Origin: Angiostrongylus vasorum
Taxonomy: Eukaryota > Nematoda > Chromadorea > Rhabditida > Metastrongylidae
NCBI GenBank assembly: GCA_018806985.1
Contig: JADANN010000457.1
Location: forward strand, 3,319,001-3,383,000
Direction of reading: 5' to 3'
Length of the DNA stretch: 64,000 nucleotides
Part shown: positions 31,200 through 43,600 of the stretch, piece by piece
Numbering within the stretch: position 1 is the first letter of the stretch
How the letters are laid out: each line of letters opens with the position of its first letter
Program-made: the position numbers and the translations under genes
Notes under the pieces: model-generated
What the model saw: the letters and a program-made list of their open reading frames with translations, nothing else
Told to the model about the DNA's origin: nothing
Databases searched by the model: none

Positions 31200-32765
31200 C
31201 TAAGGACACGTGTATTAAAACAAAAATGACCACTTGACTACAGAAGCAAATGGTGAGCCCTTCGCTTTGTAGTGAAGTGATAACAGTGTGTACGTTGTGA
31301 AATAAAGTAATACCGTAATAAATTTAGCTGTCACTGTCGAAGAAAGAGAAAATCACATATCGGAAGCAATATGCAGAGTTTGGAAGGCGTGGTAGTAAAG
31401 CATTGGTGAAATCAAGAACAGAAATGCGACCTTGATCACGAATAACAATGCAGGTGCAGAAAATCTCGAAAACTTCCATCGAAATCTGTCTTATAACTTT
31501 CAAGACTATCAGGCTTGAAAACGCGATCATACAATTTTTGAAAGAGGCAGTTTCAGAAAGTTCAGTTACATTCAAACACTGGAACAGAATTCGACATATA
31601 GAAATAAAGTTCTGCACTTCTAACATAGAGAAGCATCTCACGATGTCTTGATACTTCTAAGAGAAAACAACAAATGCACATGCTTATCGCAATACTTGCT
31701 AATTGTTGTTTTGATTTTAACTTCTCATCCTAAGAGAACGCTCACCAATGAACCTGGCGGAGCTCCTGATGCTTAGCAATCACTTCCCAAACTTTATTTA
31801 AAATGCTCTGCTTTTTGTTGACTTCTGCCTGCCAGTACCATTCTTTGATCAATAACTAGAATTTAAACTTCTAGTAGAGATGGGTGACATAGGCTACAGT
31901 CAAGCATATTCACCTTGTATGTGTCTCCGTCGATGACTCTTGCATTCGCATTCGTATAGGTTCATTCGACCACACTTAGTTTTCTTCACATTACCGGTTC
32001 GTGATGCCTCACTTTAGAAGTAAATTCGTTGGATCCTGAAGAGATGTGAACTGCCTAGGAAATATAGTGCAATAATATTCGGGTCGGTTTTGGCCTTGTG
32101 CAAACACTGTTCATACGTTCGCAATCCTTGAGATGGTTATGGTATTCAACCCTCTCCTCGATTACATAGCAGAGAGAGAGAGAGAGATAGAGTAAATGCA
32201 CTGAGTCGAATAGGATAGCGCGGTGGCTCGGATCCGCAAGCCGACCCCCTCGAAGTTTCCCTTGTTGTTCGACCAATTCATATGCACTCTTCAAAAATGT
32301 TGTCTATTCCATATTCCATTAAACTCCGTAAACACCTATGAACTCGGTGTGTCGCCTCTGCTTCATTAATATTTGTTTAAAATGTATTGTCGACAAAACA
32401 TGGATATATGGGAATTTTTCATCAATGCGTGAAACCATTTCATTCCATTCGAGTACGTTCGTTAGTTACTACAATGTGACCATGAACTCTGACGAAGCAA
32501 TGTTATCTTATCCAATTACTTTTCGAATGTTGGCACTAGGAGACAGAATTAACCCTAATCCATGGTCGTCCAAGAAAAATCGCAAGAAACAAATTCTCCA
32601 CTGACGTCATTTGATAGGCGACTTCGGAAGATATACAAAGTGAACAACAAACGCCATAGTTCAACCCATACTGTAACATCGTGTGAAAGCTCTACTATCC
32701 TCTATTTCTACTATACTTGCCTCTTTATACCGTGGTATAGAAGTTAATCTCTCCATTAAATGATA
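31200..32765. other. Unannotated stretch
   Basis: No exon or known repeat was recognised apart from a short GA dinucleotide run near 32170-32190. Short frames look random. Confidence 0.4.
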
Positions 32766-32830
32766 AAAGGAATAAAGCTTTCAGCGTTGTTCAATCCCTG
32801 TGGGACGCACCATGCATTAGACCTTGGATG
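32765..32830 (-). repeat. SINE1 3'-end fragment
   Basis: Only the terminal block is present: AAGCTTTCAGCGTTGTTCAA, CCCTGTGGGACGCACCATGC. It represents a strongly 5'-truncated insertion. Confidence 0.6.
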
Positions 32831-33243
32831 AAAGCCCGATGCCTGAACATTATTGAAGATATGATAACCGTATTACGTAGCAAGTTTTCATCTCTCGAAA
32901 ATGTTTCAAAATATCCCTTCCTTCAATTCAGCTGTGTGAAAATATGTTTTTTTAGCCTGAACAACTTAACAAACACGAACGATTTCTTCACTTCTGTTGT
33001 AGTGTAACTAAAGAAAAAGTGAAAACCATTTATCGATTGCTTCTTTACTTTCTTCACAAGTGAGTGTGGGAGCTTGATTCCCGTAAATTTCATTTTTTAT
33101 AAGCGTAAATTTATGACTGCGAAGGATAGCGGTTATAGAATTCATGCAGCCGGCGTTTCGCTGTTGTTGTTTACTTTCATCTATGATCCTCTATGGGGCA
33201 GTGGATGTAATTTGACACATTCGGCACGAAGCTGGTTTTTCAA

Positions 33244-33342
33244 CAATACACTATAATTTCGCCATTAGCCGAGCAGCAAAGGATGTGAGAACACTGAAGA
33301 CACAGAAAAGACTCTGCTCTATCATCTTACAGGTACGTATAG
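33244..33342 (+). other. Possible orphan exon before a strong donor
   Basis: A short open stretch (AISRAAKDVRTLKTQKRL...) ends at CAG before GTACGTATAG. It loosely resembles the last helix of Ras proteins, but no acceptor in the correct phase for the GTPase exon 4 was found. Could be chance. Confidence 0.15.
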
Positions 33343-33544
33343 TTTTTTGTGAGTCATCCCTTCAATTTTAAACGCGTCTGAGAATAAAACTCTGAAGAAG
33401 TTGAAAACGAAATTTGAACTTTTAAAACTATAAGTACAAGTCAAGAACCGCAAATAAGAGCCGTGGTATCCCAATCATCACAATGAAGTAGGAGCTTAGA
33501 GCTTCGTAGATCCACAGAAGAAATTTTCTGCTTTTTTTAAAATT

Positions 33545-33905
33545 TTTATTTTATATATGACCCGTCTTCACATCTACTGTGCGGATCCCAGCACTTTTCA
33601 CACTCGATTCGTTTCCTCGCATCCATTATCCACGAAGATCCTCCAACTTTTTACGTGCGGCTTCGGTTGCTGTTTGAGGACTTTCATTTCATCTAGAATG
33701 CCGCAGAATGCAGGTCGAGCAATTCTTACTGGAGTCCTGAGATAACCTAGTTGGAGCGTTCCCAGTTGGATTGCAGAGAGTGATTTTTTGCCGAAGTACG
33801 GTACCAATTTCCCGACCCCGGAGGGATGACAGAGCTTGGTTGGCCCGGAGCGGAATCGAACTATCACCCATGTTCCTGATAACCGACACCACTACCAGTC
33901 TGTTA
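33545..33905 (-). repeat. SINE2, near full length
   Basis: Read on the - strand: GGGGCGGATAACAGACTGGT head with B box GATAGTTCGATTCCGCTCC, core CATCCCTCCGGGGTCGGGAA and AATTGGTACCGTACTT, body, then GTGCTGGGATCCGCAC...GTGAAGACGGGTCA and an AT-rich tail. The 3' end matches the RTE 3' end. Best copy for defining the family. Confidence 0.78.
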
Positions 33906-34744
33906 TCCGCCCCTGAAAATTTTTCTTTACTATTATAAATTACCAATTATGAGTATGTGAACTGAAATGCATATAAATGAGTGCGTAATCGTCGCAATGC
34001 AAACAAGCACCGACGATACGTTGTGGAACACTATCGTGCCGTTCTGTACGCAGTCCTGCTTCTTTAAGTGACTTTAGGTCCGGAATACGAACCTCAAGGA
34101 AAAAACTTTCGTTGACTTCAAGGAACCAGAATGCCGATAGAGTGAGCGGATGTTGTTCCATGTTTCAGACAAAGACCTGCAGATTCGAGTGGTTTCTATT
34201 GAAATTTGCAAATTTTGCAATGAGCTAAGATATATGGGCCTAAAGCTGAACGCGACCACCATTCTTGAGGGAACGTGCATTGAATTCAATGCACATAGTT
34301 GTCCATGTGTCAGTATACTGATTTAACGCTTTACAACCAGATTATTTGCATTTGTACTATGTGTAGTGATTGTTCTTCAGATTCTTTTATTGTAGATTCT
34401 TATGTACTATTGATGACTTCTTGTCAAACGCAAAAAATATCGCTGATAAATTACAAACAAGATTGAATTGGAACTTCATTGTGAAACCCTTCCAGTATTC
34501 GTATTTTTCCCAAAGTGCTGTCGTATCCATGTGGTACCACTAACTTCAATGGACAACAACATTTGACAGAACGCATAAACTATGGCAATAAATGGCAAAC
34601 GATCGATGAATGTAATGTGTATGAAGCATGGGGATTTATAATATTTGAGCACTTTGCTTCATTTCCACCACGTTTCAACTGTAATTTAGAAAACTGTCAA
34701 CACATTTCAACCAAGAGCTTCTACACAAATAAAGTGGATATCGC

Positions 34745-34965
34745 CCAAACGGAGAGCGTAGGGTGTAGTGGTTAGAGGCATCCTGCAATACACACATAGT
34801 CATTGGTTCGACCCCGCCCAGGCTCCCCAAGTCCTCGACATTTTCGTGGTAGCAAAGTCGATACCACACTTATCTGGAAGCAGTGTAGCACTGACTTGAT
34901 GCACTGGTAACCACCACAAGTCACTGTATAAGCCAGCACCTCTAACTATGTTTGATGAACCCCAA
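34745..34965 (+). repeat. SINE1-related copy, divergent
   Basis: Head GGGTGTAGTGGTTAGAGGCA (A box) and TTGGTTCGACCCCGCC (B box, close to canonical GGTTCGANNCC). A diverged core follows (CCCAAGTCCTCGACATTTTC, GTCGATACCACACTTATCTG) and body to CACAAGTCACTGTATAAGCC. Confidence 0.75.
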
Positions 34966-34994
34966 TAAAAGATACAGCCCATAAGTATGGCCCA

Positions 34995-37500
34995 TGTTCA
35001 GCTTCGTTAGACATTTACTTGAGCCTTTTTGGAACAGACAGTACAGTTCGATATGTTCTATTACATTTTGTGATGATTTGGGAAGGCAAACTTTTTTTTC
35101 AAAAGTCACCTATCAGAGCGATTGGTCATCACCGAACGCTTCATCATTTCCGCTCCTATCGACCAACCACTGTAAGCGCAGCAAGAATTCCCGTACTCCC
35201 GCTGCTTGGCTAACAAGAGAGATTGCAATTTGTTGACTCGGCAGTGAGAAGAACGTTACGGACACTAGCAACCGGAGAAGGCTCTGATTTCCTAAAGGAG
35301 CTACCAAGTCTAGAACGAACATGACACAATCTAAACATTCTTGATCGAAGAAAGCTTTTTTAATCTGATTCCTTGTACTGCGACGAAATCTCCGGACACA
35401 TCCGCTCAAATGACTCGGAGGCTAGATTCCATTGTTCACCGTCGAAGCCTTTCACGTAACACAAAGCGCTAACGTATTGAGTTCACGGTTCTGATCACTA
35501 GGCTCATACCTGTATACCTTTTACAGAGCTAAGGACTTCATAGAAAAGATACAATGACCAAACGATGCCTATTGATGGACATACTAGTTCCATTTATCGT
35601 TAACGATTGCTTTCCCGCACCATTGATTAGAAAATGCTAGTCAATACAGTGATCATGTCAACGCAATTCACATATTCAAAGAACTTCTCACCTGCATTTT
35701 AGAATGAAGGAAATTATAGGCTACCAATATTTGAATCGCTACTGTCTTGGAAGAAACACAGTCGCCGATCAGCATGTTCCCCTTGACATACAATCATAGT
35801 GGCTGCATGCAGAGATCACTTGGAACAACCTAACGCTCCTATCCCATGATCTCAAGAAAAAAGGTTGATCAACCAACAAAATAGGATAGTAACTGAGCTG
35901 CGTACTCGGTAACGATTAGCGAAACTGTGCCACTGACATGTATATAAAACGTCTTCACTTAATTCTTCACCATCCAAACAGTTCTTCCAATCGGTTCGTT
36001 GTTTTGCACCCGTCATCTGCAATGCTTGCGTTCGGGCTTGAATTTGGCTGCAACATGAGGATTTTGTGCCCTTATCGATGTTTTGAGCGTTGGTCGAAAG
36101 TGATTCTTGCAATTCTTCTTGTATTCACAGATAGCGTTTAAAAGTTTTCCCAGACCTTCATATCAGGCAATTGATCTCCACTGGATCAGTAGCTTCAAGA
36201 GTGGTAACAATAGGCCGATAGGCCTAACTGGGATGCATGATTAGCTCGCAGAGCGATCGGAAATAGCGATCGTATTACACAGGAAAGCCCACTAAGCACC
36301 TCTAAAAGACCTGCTCTGATTTTTGTGTTGGAATTTCGATTTGAAACACCAACGTTAACAGATACCTCCAACACTACCGCGGGAAGTCTGCGACCGAATT
36401 ACAGCATACACTTTACTGGTTGTAGGTTCCGAAAGACCACGTATTAAGGTCTGCTATTAAAGAAGGATTCAAACTGTAAAATTCTTCCCACATACTTTTC
36501 TATGGCAATTGCAAAAAGCAATAACTACACGTACTAACAACAAATTTAATGTGGTTTTTATAGTATTTACAACTAAAAGAGCAGAAAAGAGGCATATGGT
36601 GTCTGCAAAGTGCCCTCGTCCATCGTATATGGACTTCCAATGTGCTATTACAGGCAGACAGCGTGGGTTTTACAGGAACCTCTATGCCTCGCAGAATTAA
36701 GCTAACTTCACCCTCAAAAATATAAGAACGAAGGTAGTTCAATTTGTACACCTGTACATCGTAACAATCTCTATATAAGTGCTAAATAAAAAACTAAGAG
36801 AGGTCACATATGCCACGAAGAGTAATGTAGAGAAAGGTCGAAATAGAAATGGAAGGAGAATGTTGTGCAACGTATAGGTAACGTATCAAAGATAAAGTCA
36901 TATCAGACATGTTAAAAGTGTGGCAACAATATAGAAACACTGGGGAAAATCCCTGCATAAATGGCGAAGAGAGGATGATAAAAAAAAAGTAGGCGAATCA
37001 ATGTAGGCAAAACGTCTCGTAAACGGTGCCTATCCAAAACTCATCACTCCTAGTGACACTGTACAAATGTTAACAAAATCAGCAGAAAATAACTGAGTGA
37101 CCACAGTTTAAATGGTGATGAGACGAACGTATGATGACTGGAAAATAAAACTACATATAGAAATCTCATAAAAATCGATGTCTGACAAAAATAACAGATG
37201 TATACATGTGGAAAAAAAAACCACTCTTGCCGATCGACCCGAGAGAGAAATCGCGGATGACATCGCTAGAATCCGCAAACCGAGCGATAACCAATACGAG
37301 AGAATACACGCGGGAACAGAGGATTCGCAAGACATGTAATCACGGCGTAAAGTGATATAAATTCCCTAATGTAGAAAAGTGAAAAAAAATTAGGACAACA
37401 TGCAATAAGCATCAAGCAGTGAGTCAACTAAGAAATCTGCACAATAAATTCTGAAGTTCCGACACCATTTTATGAACTAAAAAGAAGCACAGTACTTAAT
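34995..37500. other. Intergenic stretch between the convergent genes
   Basis: No exon, RNA gene or recognised repeat family member was seen. The segment immediately left of 37506 should contain the 3' UTR of the HLH-30-like gene; no canonical AATAAA signal close to the stop was spotted on the - strand. Confidence 0.4.
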
Positions 37501-37505
37501 AATAT

Positions 37506-37698
37506 TTAGGAAAAATCCATGTGCTGGTGATGCAGTCCATTATGGCCTTCAGGGCTGAAACCTGACTGATCCCACTGAATATCTGGACTCATCTGACTTC
37601 CAGCAGGAAGATGTGGTGACGGATGTGCTCCAGCTTGAGAGATGAGAGGGTCTTGGCTCAGAAGTGGATTGCCGCCCTGAGAATTATACTGTATGTGG
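37506..37698 (-). CDS. hlh-30: hlh-30-like terminal exon
   Basis: Acceptor TTTTGGTTTAG, entered after two codon bases. Encodes [20 protein letters not shown] and a His/Gly/Ser-rich end [10 protein letters not shown], then TAA. The C-terminal tail resembles a low-complexity activation region. Confidence 0.85.
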
Positions 37699-40600
37699 CT
37701 AAACCAAAAAATTTCGTGTAATAACGTTTTAGACTTTCAATGCAAATTTAAATGAATGTCAAACAGTGACAATTTTAATGACCAACATGCAACGTTGCCA
37801 TGTCGTCCATGATCAAATCAGGAAACGGCTGCTGCATACCATGGTCTCGCCATGTATGGGGCGTTCCTGCAAATGATGCGATATAGGATAATCGTCTGAT
37901 CATCTAATTACTAAACACTACAATGGAAAAGTACAATTTGTGCATCTCATCGCAACTCTTTCCGTGATTAGAAAGCAATACAGAAATACATAACTCCAAA
38001 ATTCGTACCGAATTCGGGTGGGCTACTCGATCCTACAGAGAAATAGCTCTCTGAGTGACTGGTGGCCGCCTGCATCGCCTGTCTACTCAGTGGACTTGCA
38101 ATCTGCATAGCTGCCGTTCCATCAGATAGTTGTGACATAAATCCAGACGAAGACTAAAGTTAAAAAGTAATGGGAGATTAATGAAGCACGAAATTTAAAA
38201 AAAAGATAACGGTGACAAATTTCTCCATTCAAATAGATGAAGTGTTTTTTTAACACTGTGAATGAATAATGAAAAAAAAACTATGCAGCAAATACTAACT
38301 TACAAGAGAACCACAAGGTGTATGAATTGGTGAGGCCGTGTCATCCATTTCCTGCTTAATTGGACGATCCAGACTAGCGAGTCGAGGAATTGGAGGTAAA
38401 TGGGCTGGAGGTGGCTGAATGCCCTGACGAGTCATGAATTCTTCTAGTTCCTAAAGGGAACACTTAATTGACGTAGAAACCATTGAAATTCAGAAATCAA
38501 CTAAATTTTTTAGCGCGTCACATTTTGAGGGCTAAGTTGAAAATAACCGTGTTTTTATGAATTCACTATGACGATAGATAGATACAATAAATATAAACGA
38601 TACAACAACTTCGTGTGAGTTCATCAAAGATAAGGAAAAAAATAATTTGATTATATAAATACATACAATACATAGATGAAATGAAAGGCAATGTTTCGAA
38701 TTATTAACATGAAGGCTGTTAAGCCCTTCGCTTTGATCAGTAATGAATTTTACACTACTTTCAAATAGCTTTCCCTTATCCTTTAGGAGATCATTCAAAT
38801 TTTTGCAAGGTATGGAAATGTACACAATATTAGTGTCGTTATCTTTTTCAGCAATCGCGAGGTTGTTATTCAGCACACGTTTAGACCCATACACATAGAA
38901 CACATATAACACAAGGAAAACTGACGTTTCGAGAGTATCGCCTTCTTCAGAGCCGCTTTTTCACCTGCCTTGAACGAGGAAGAACAAAAAGAAAACAACA
39001 GAAGAATTAAAGAAACCTATCCCAAAGTTCAAATGCCATCATATTTCGGATAACAGTCATAAATGGAATGGCAAAAACATTACCAACTATTTACCATGAC
39101 ATTTTATAACTTTACAAACCAACCCGTATTCGCTCTGCATACTGCTTCGCGATATTCTCCAGTTTTTGTTGATGAGCTTGTTGTTTGAGCATCAGCTCTC
39201 GGTCACGTTGTAGCTGGCGAATATAGTCACATGAAGCCTTCAGAATTGTTCCCTTATTAAGCTTCAGGTCCCTGAAAAACCAAACTGAGAATGAGCTCCA
39301 CACTTTCATCCGGATGATCACCTACGAAAAAACCTATATCAGGAATTCTCGCCGTCTTGGAATAAACTATTTACAAAGCGGCAACCATCCAACCGATTAA
39401 AGATATGTGAGAACCTGTGGTGACGGTCCGTGAACGCATTCGAAAGCTTACGTTGCGAAATAAGACAAAAAACTTACCCAAGCGACGGAATACCAGTTAA
39501 AAGCAAATATGGCTCGGACCCCACCACTCATAAAAACAGGTCACTAAGGATTCCAAGTGTGTAAATCTTTGTAAAAAAATCCTGAGTAACTTACTCCGCT
39601 GAAGATTTTGGTAACATCATGCCAAGCTCCTTGATGCGATCGTTAATATTGTAACGCCTTCGTCGCTCAACTGAAAATTGTTCAGACTTTTCGTAGAGAA
39701 TTAAATCAAGTTTATATATGAAGACTTTTGACCATCAACGTTAGGGAGCTCTTCTTTTCAATTTTGTCAAGTTACTTTTTAGTAAAGAAGGAGAGTTTAA
39801 CGACACAGAAACCACATAAAAAACGCACTCATATTGTGTATATCTTTCTTCCTTCTATCACGATAGTAATCGTCTCCGTTAGTGGCTGATGGTGACTGAT
39901 GAGTCGACTGCATTAACATCGCATCCATATCTATTGAACTTGTAGGCGCTGAACTTGAAACCACTTGACGGAAATTTGACCCAAAAGCAGCACCACCGAT
40001 TGTAACTGGACTTCCAGAATGGCCCGAGCCTGCAAATTTTTCGTTTTCTTCACATATAACAGCTTTGTCGCAACTAATAAAACTTTAAATGAAAATATTA
40101 GATTGAACATGGAATAAACAATGCATTATCAATCGAATATGCTCTAGTCAAGAAGACAATAGCTTGGACTATTCAAATGAACTTTTTCATAAAATGGTAA
40201 CGAATCTCAAGCTGTTTCAGACATACCGTTTTTAAAAACGACAATACCCTTTAAGAAATAACACCAAATATCTCTTACGGAAAAAAATGTCTTATAACAA
40301 CGGAATATTTTTAAACTTCAACGCTTCCTATTCAATTAGAAAATAATAGACAACCCTTCGAAAACCTTCCTACAACTTTCAAACACATGCCAAGCTGCAA
40401 CCATCCCGATGGCAAACCAATAAACAATCAATAGAGTATAAAAGATAAAGGATAAAGGATAAATGATAAAGCGTTCGGCGTTGATCACTCTCTGAGGGAT
40501 GAGCCAGGTGTTCGACGTGGTGTTTGAATGCATATCGGCCTACGCCACAACTTGCCGTGAACTACTGAATTGCTGTTATAATTCAAGAGAAGTCTGGTAC

Positions 40601-43600
40601 ATACTTCCGGAACCAGAAGAACGGAAGGTTTGGTGAGGCCGGTGCGCAGGATCTAATTAACAACCACATGCGCATGCATTCAACTCTAGCCATTGCGCTA
40701 CACGCGCGCATCAATAGAATAATTAGGATAAAAAGTGTTGTAACATTATCTTTAAGAACGTCTCTAGGCTATGTGTTGCACTTCCACGAGGATGATAAGA
40801 AGTTAAACGTTTAACCAAAAGCGACTGTGTGCCAGTGCTGAGATACAGGCGCATTCAGAATATGTGTGCTTCCGCTGTGACGTTGATTTATACCTTTCTC
40901 ATACACCGTTCCATTCATGTGCACGTGCAATGTTGTACCTATGTGTTTTCAAACTGCCCCCACCACCTCATGCACAACTAGCAAACTACCATCCTGATAG
41001 ATACATCGTGACCTAGAGGCCCCCACAAGATTTCGTTATTCGTGAAAGCAGTTCGTACACATAATTAAGATCGGCAAATTAATTAATAAAGAAAATGCAA
41101 GACCAAGTGACTGAGAAAGCAATCCTCTCAATAAACACCGAAAATAAAGAGCATCCCATTAAAGTGTGACGTTTTTCGTGCCGTGAAAAACAAAGAGGAT
41201 AAATCGTTTGCCGATGATCAACCCCAAAGGGATATGCCATGCATGCTAGCTCATTAGGAATTCTTTCAGGTGACTGAATACATATTTAGCTTATCTCATG
41301 ACTTGATGTGGCCTACCGATGAATCAGGTGAGTGTTCTCATCCTCTCAAACAAGGCCGGTACCAATCTGCCGACTCCGGAAGGATTGAGCTTGGTGACCT
41401 CGGGGTACGGAATTGAACCAAAGACCAAGTGTGTATTGCACGGCACCTCTGACCACTGCACCACAGGCGTCTTTCGATGCCGTACGAACGAGGAAAGCGT
41501 ACTGGACAATAGCTATGCATGACGGGAAAGAACGTTGACATTGTTATTGAGTGACTAATGGAATTACAAGCTGTACAAGGGTAATCTCATTGTACTCTAC
41601 AGCATATGAAATAGAGCATAGCACTTTAATTATTACTAGAATATTCGGCAGGTAAAATTTTGAAAGAACTGTTCGTTCCAACCACAGACTATCACCTGCA
41701 TAAACGTTTCAATCTCTACATAAGATAACGTCGTCGCAAACCTTTTTGAGTGCTTCTTGGTAAAGAAATATTTACTCCTGAAGTAAACTATGTAGATGTT
41801 CCAAATACCGAAAATTCGTTGGCAAGAAATTTGACGAAAACGGCAGTTTAGACAGAGTTATATGATATACAAACCGCACATCTTTTGCGCCATCACATTC
41901 GAAAAGAAGATATGCATTGACGTGCAGGAGAATCCACCGCTTTCGATACATTAATGAAGTATTTTAAATCCATCTCTGCTGGAATACTTTGATTTGCAAG
42001 CAAACCTCTCGACTGTTTCTTTTTCGCAGACATTGAAATTTTTGTGGAGAATGCTTAGCACGACGGAAAAGCTCTACTGGGAAACGCGTGCCATACATCA
42101 CCGAGCAGCAGCCACGGTCTACCAGGGAAGAAAAATCACCTTTGCGATGTGTTGTGGCTTCTCCACCGTATACAGCCAATAAGCTGAGCGTCGCTGATTG
42201 TCGCACAACATCAATTCCCATTCCGATCGATTACTCAAATATGAAACGACCCTTTCGGTCACACTCTGATAAGCAGCGAGTAGCGATTTTTTGGAAAGTG
42301 TCATAGTTTCTTCACGGAAATCGCACACGAATTCCACGAAACAGTTTCAAGGCGGCACAGCATCAGCATTTTCTATTAGTTATCAAACTGCTAGCCATAA
42401 ATCCGCTTCAACTAAAGCCTTCAATCTTTAGATGTCAACACTAGGCTTGGGCCGTCTACGATATTTATTCGTGATGGGTTTATCTAAAAGTCAAACTTTC
42501 AAATAAATAATTCGTTCGTAGATGACACAATCCCTAAATGAGCCAATTTTGCTTCGAATAGATGTAGTGGCATTACAACGACTTTCCTTTATATAAAAGA
42601 CGTAAGCAGACACATCGATATTGACACTTGATGAAATAATTTATTTACTTATCGCTTTACTCGTTCTGTTACAAATTTGGATCCGGTTATACCCAAGCGC
42701 ATAACTGACTTCATAACGGCGATTTCTGTGCATTCGTTCAATTCGGATGGCACACGAGACCTTGTGAAGTTCTTTTTGAACATCCAACTCAGCTGAATAA
42801 ATCGAAAGATGTTGTTTCGCCTACACCTAATTCTTCCAGAAATTTCTCTTTTACTCTTCATTCCTCTACGAATTTTTTTTCCATTTTCATTTTAAAAAGT
42901 CTACCAAAACAAAAACCACATAAAAATTGGAGCAGAATTTTTCCCTTTTCAATTGACATATGAAGTAACCGCAAATCGCTTTAGTCGTTTTGTAAGCAAA
43001 CTTCACTCGTAACTGTATTAATCAAAAGAGGTGAAAAATTCGTATTGCACAACCCGACACTTCATGTTGAATGGCGTAACATAATTATATCCGCGAAAAT
43101 CGTAAAGTCTTGCGAATTTTTCATGGTTTTATCGGGGACACTAATGCTTCCACACCATGTGTTCGCATCACCTATGTTTCCAGAATAATTTGCCGTCTCA
43201 CTGTGGCGGGATGAGCTGACTGAACAGTGATGGACAACGGGCGTTCAATAGCCACCATACCGAAGTTGCGGATGTGGGGATTTTTGTCGACAGGGATAGC
43301 TAGAAATAAATTCATGCCGCAGCATAGCCCCGTGAGCTTCCCTTGGGTGTCTTTTCTCCAATAACAAAACAGGCGAATTCATTCTAAAACTATGATGTTG
43401 TTCGTCTCCCTTGGGCGAGCAGAGTTCAATAAAAGGCTCTGGTGAACGAAGGGCACGCTAGCAGCTGAGTGCTGCCAACAGCTCGAGTTATTCCATCGTT
43501 TACAAGACTACGAGTGACGGACAAGTCATCATTTCTGTCAAAAAGCCACGGCAGTAGATGTGCCACCTATTAAAGATGTGTCCTTTTAGTTTTCCAGACA

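Noticed and set aside
34745..34830. tRNA gene (good A and B boxes)
   Set aside because: The boxes belong to a SINE1 head; no acceptor-stem pairing or cloverleaf, and the SINE core follows.
35113..36112. Minus-strand frames of 86-98 codons as a possible transposase
   Set aside because: No recognisable motif, no terminal repeats; indistinguishable from chance.
38532..38912. 126-codon minus-strand frame in an hlh-30-like intron
   Set aside because: It starts just after a hammerhead-like motif and its beginning is shared with the 4.4-kb repeat, so it is repeat-derived; the rest is low-complexity hydrophobic sequence.
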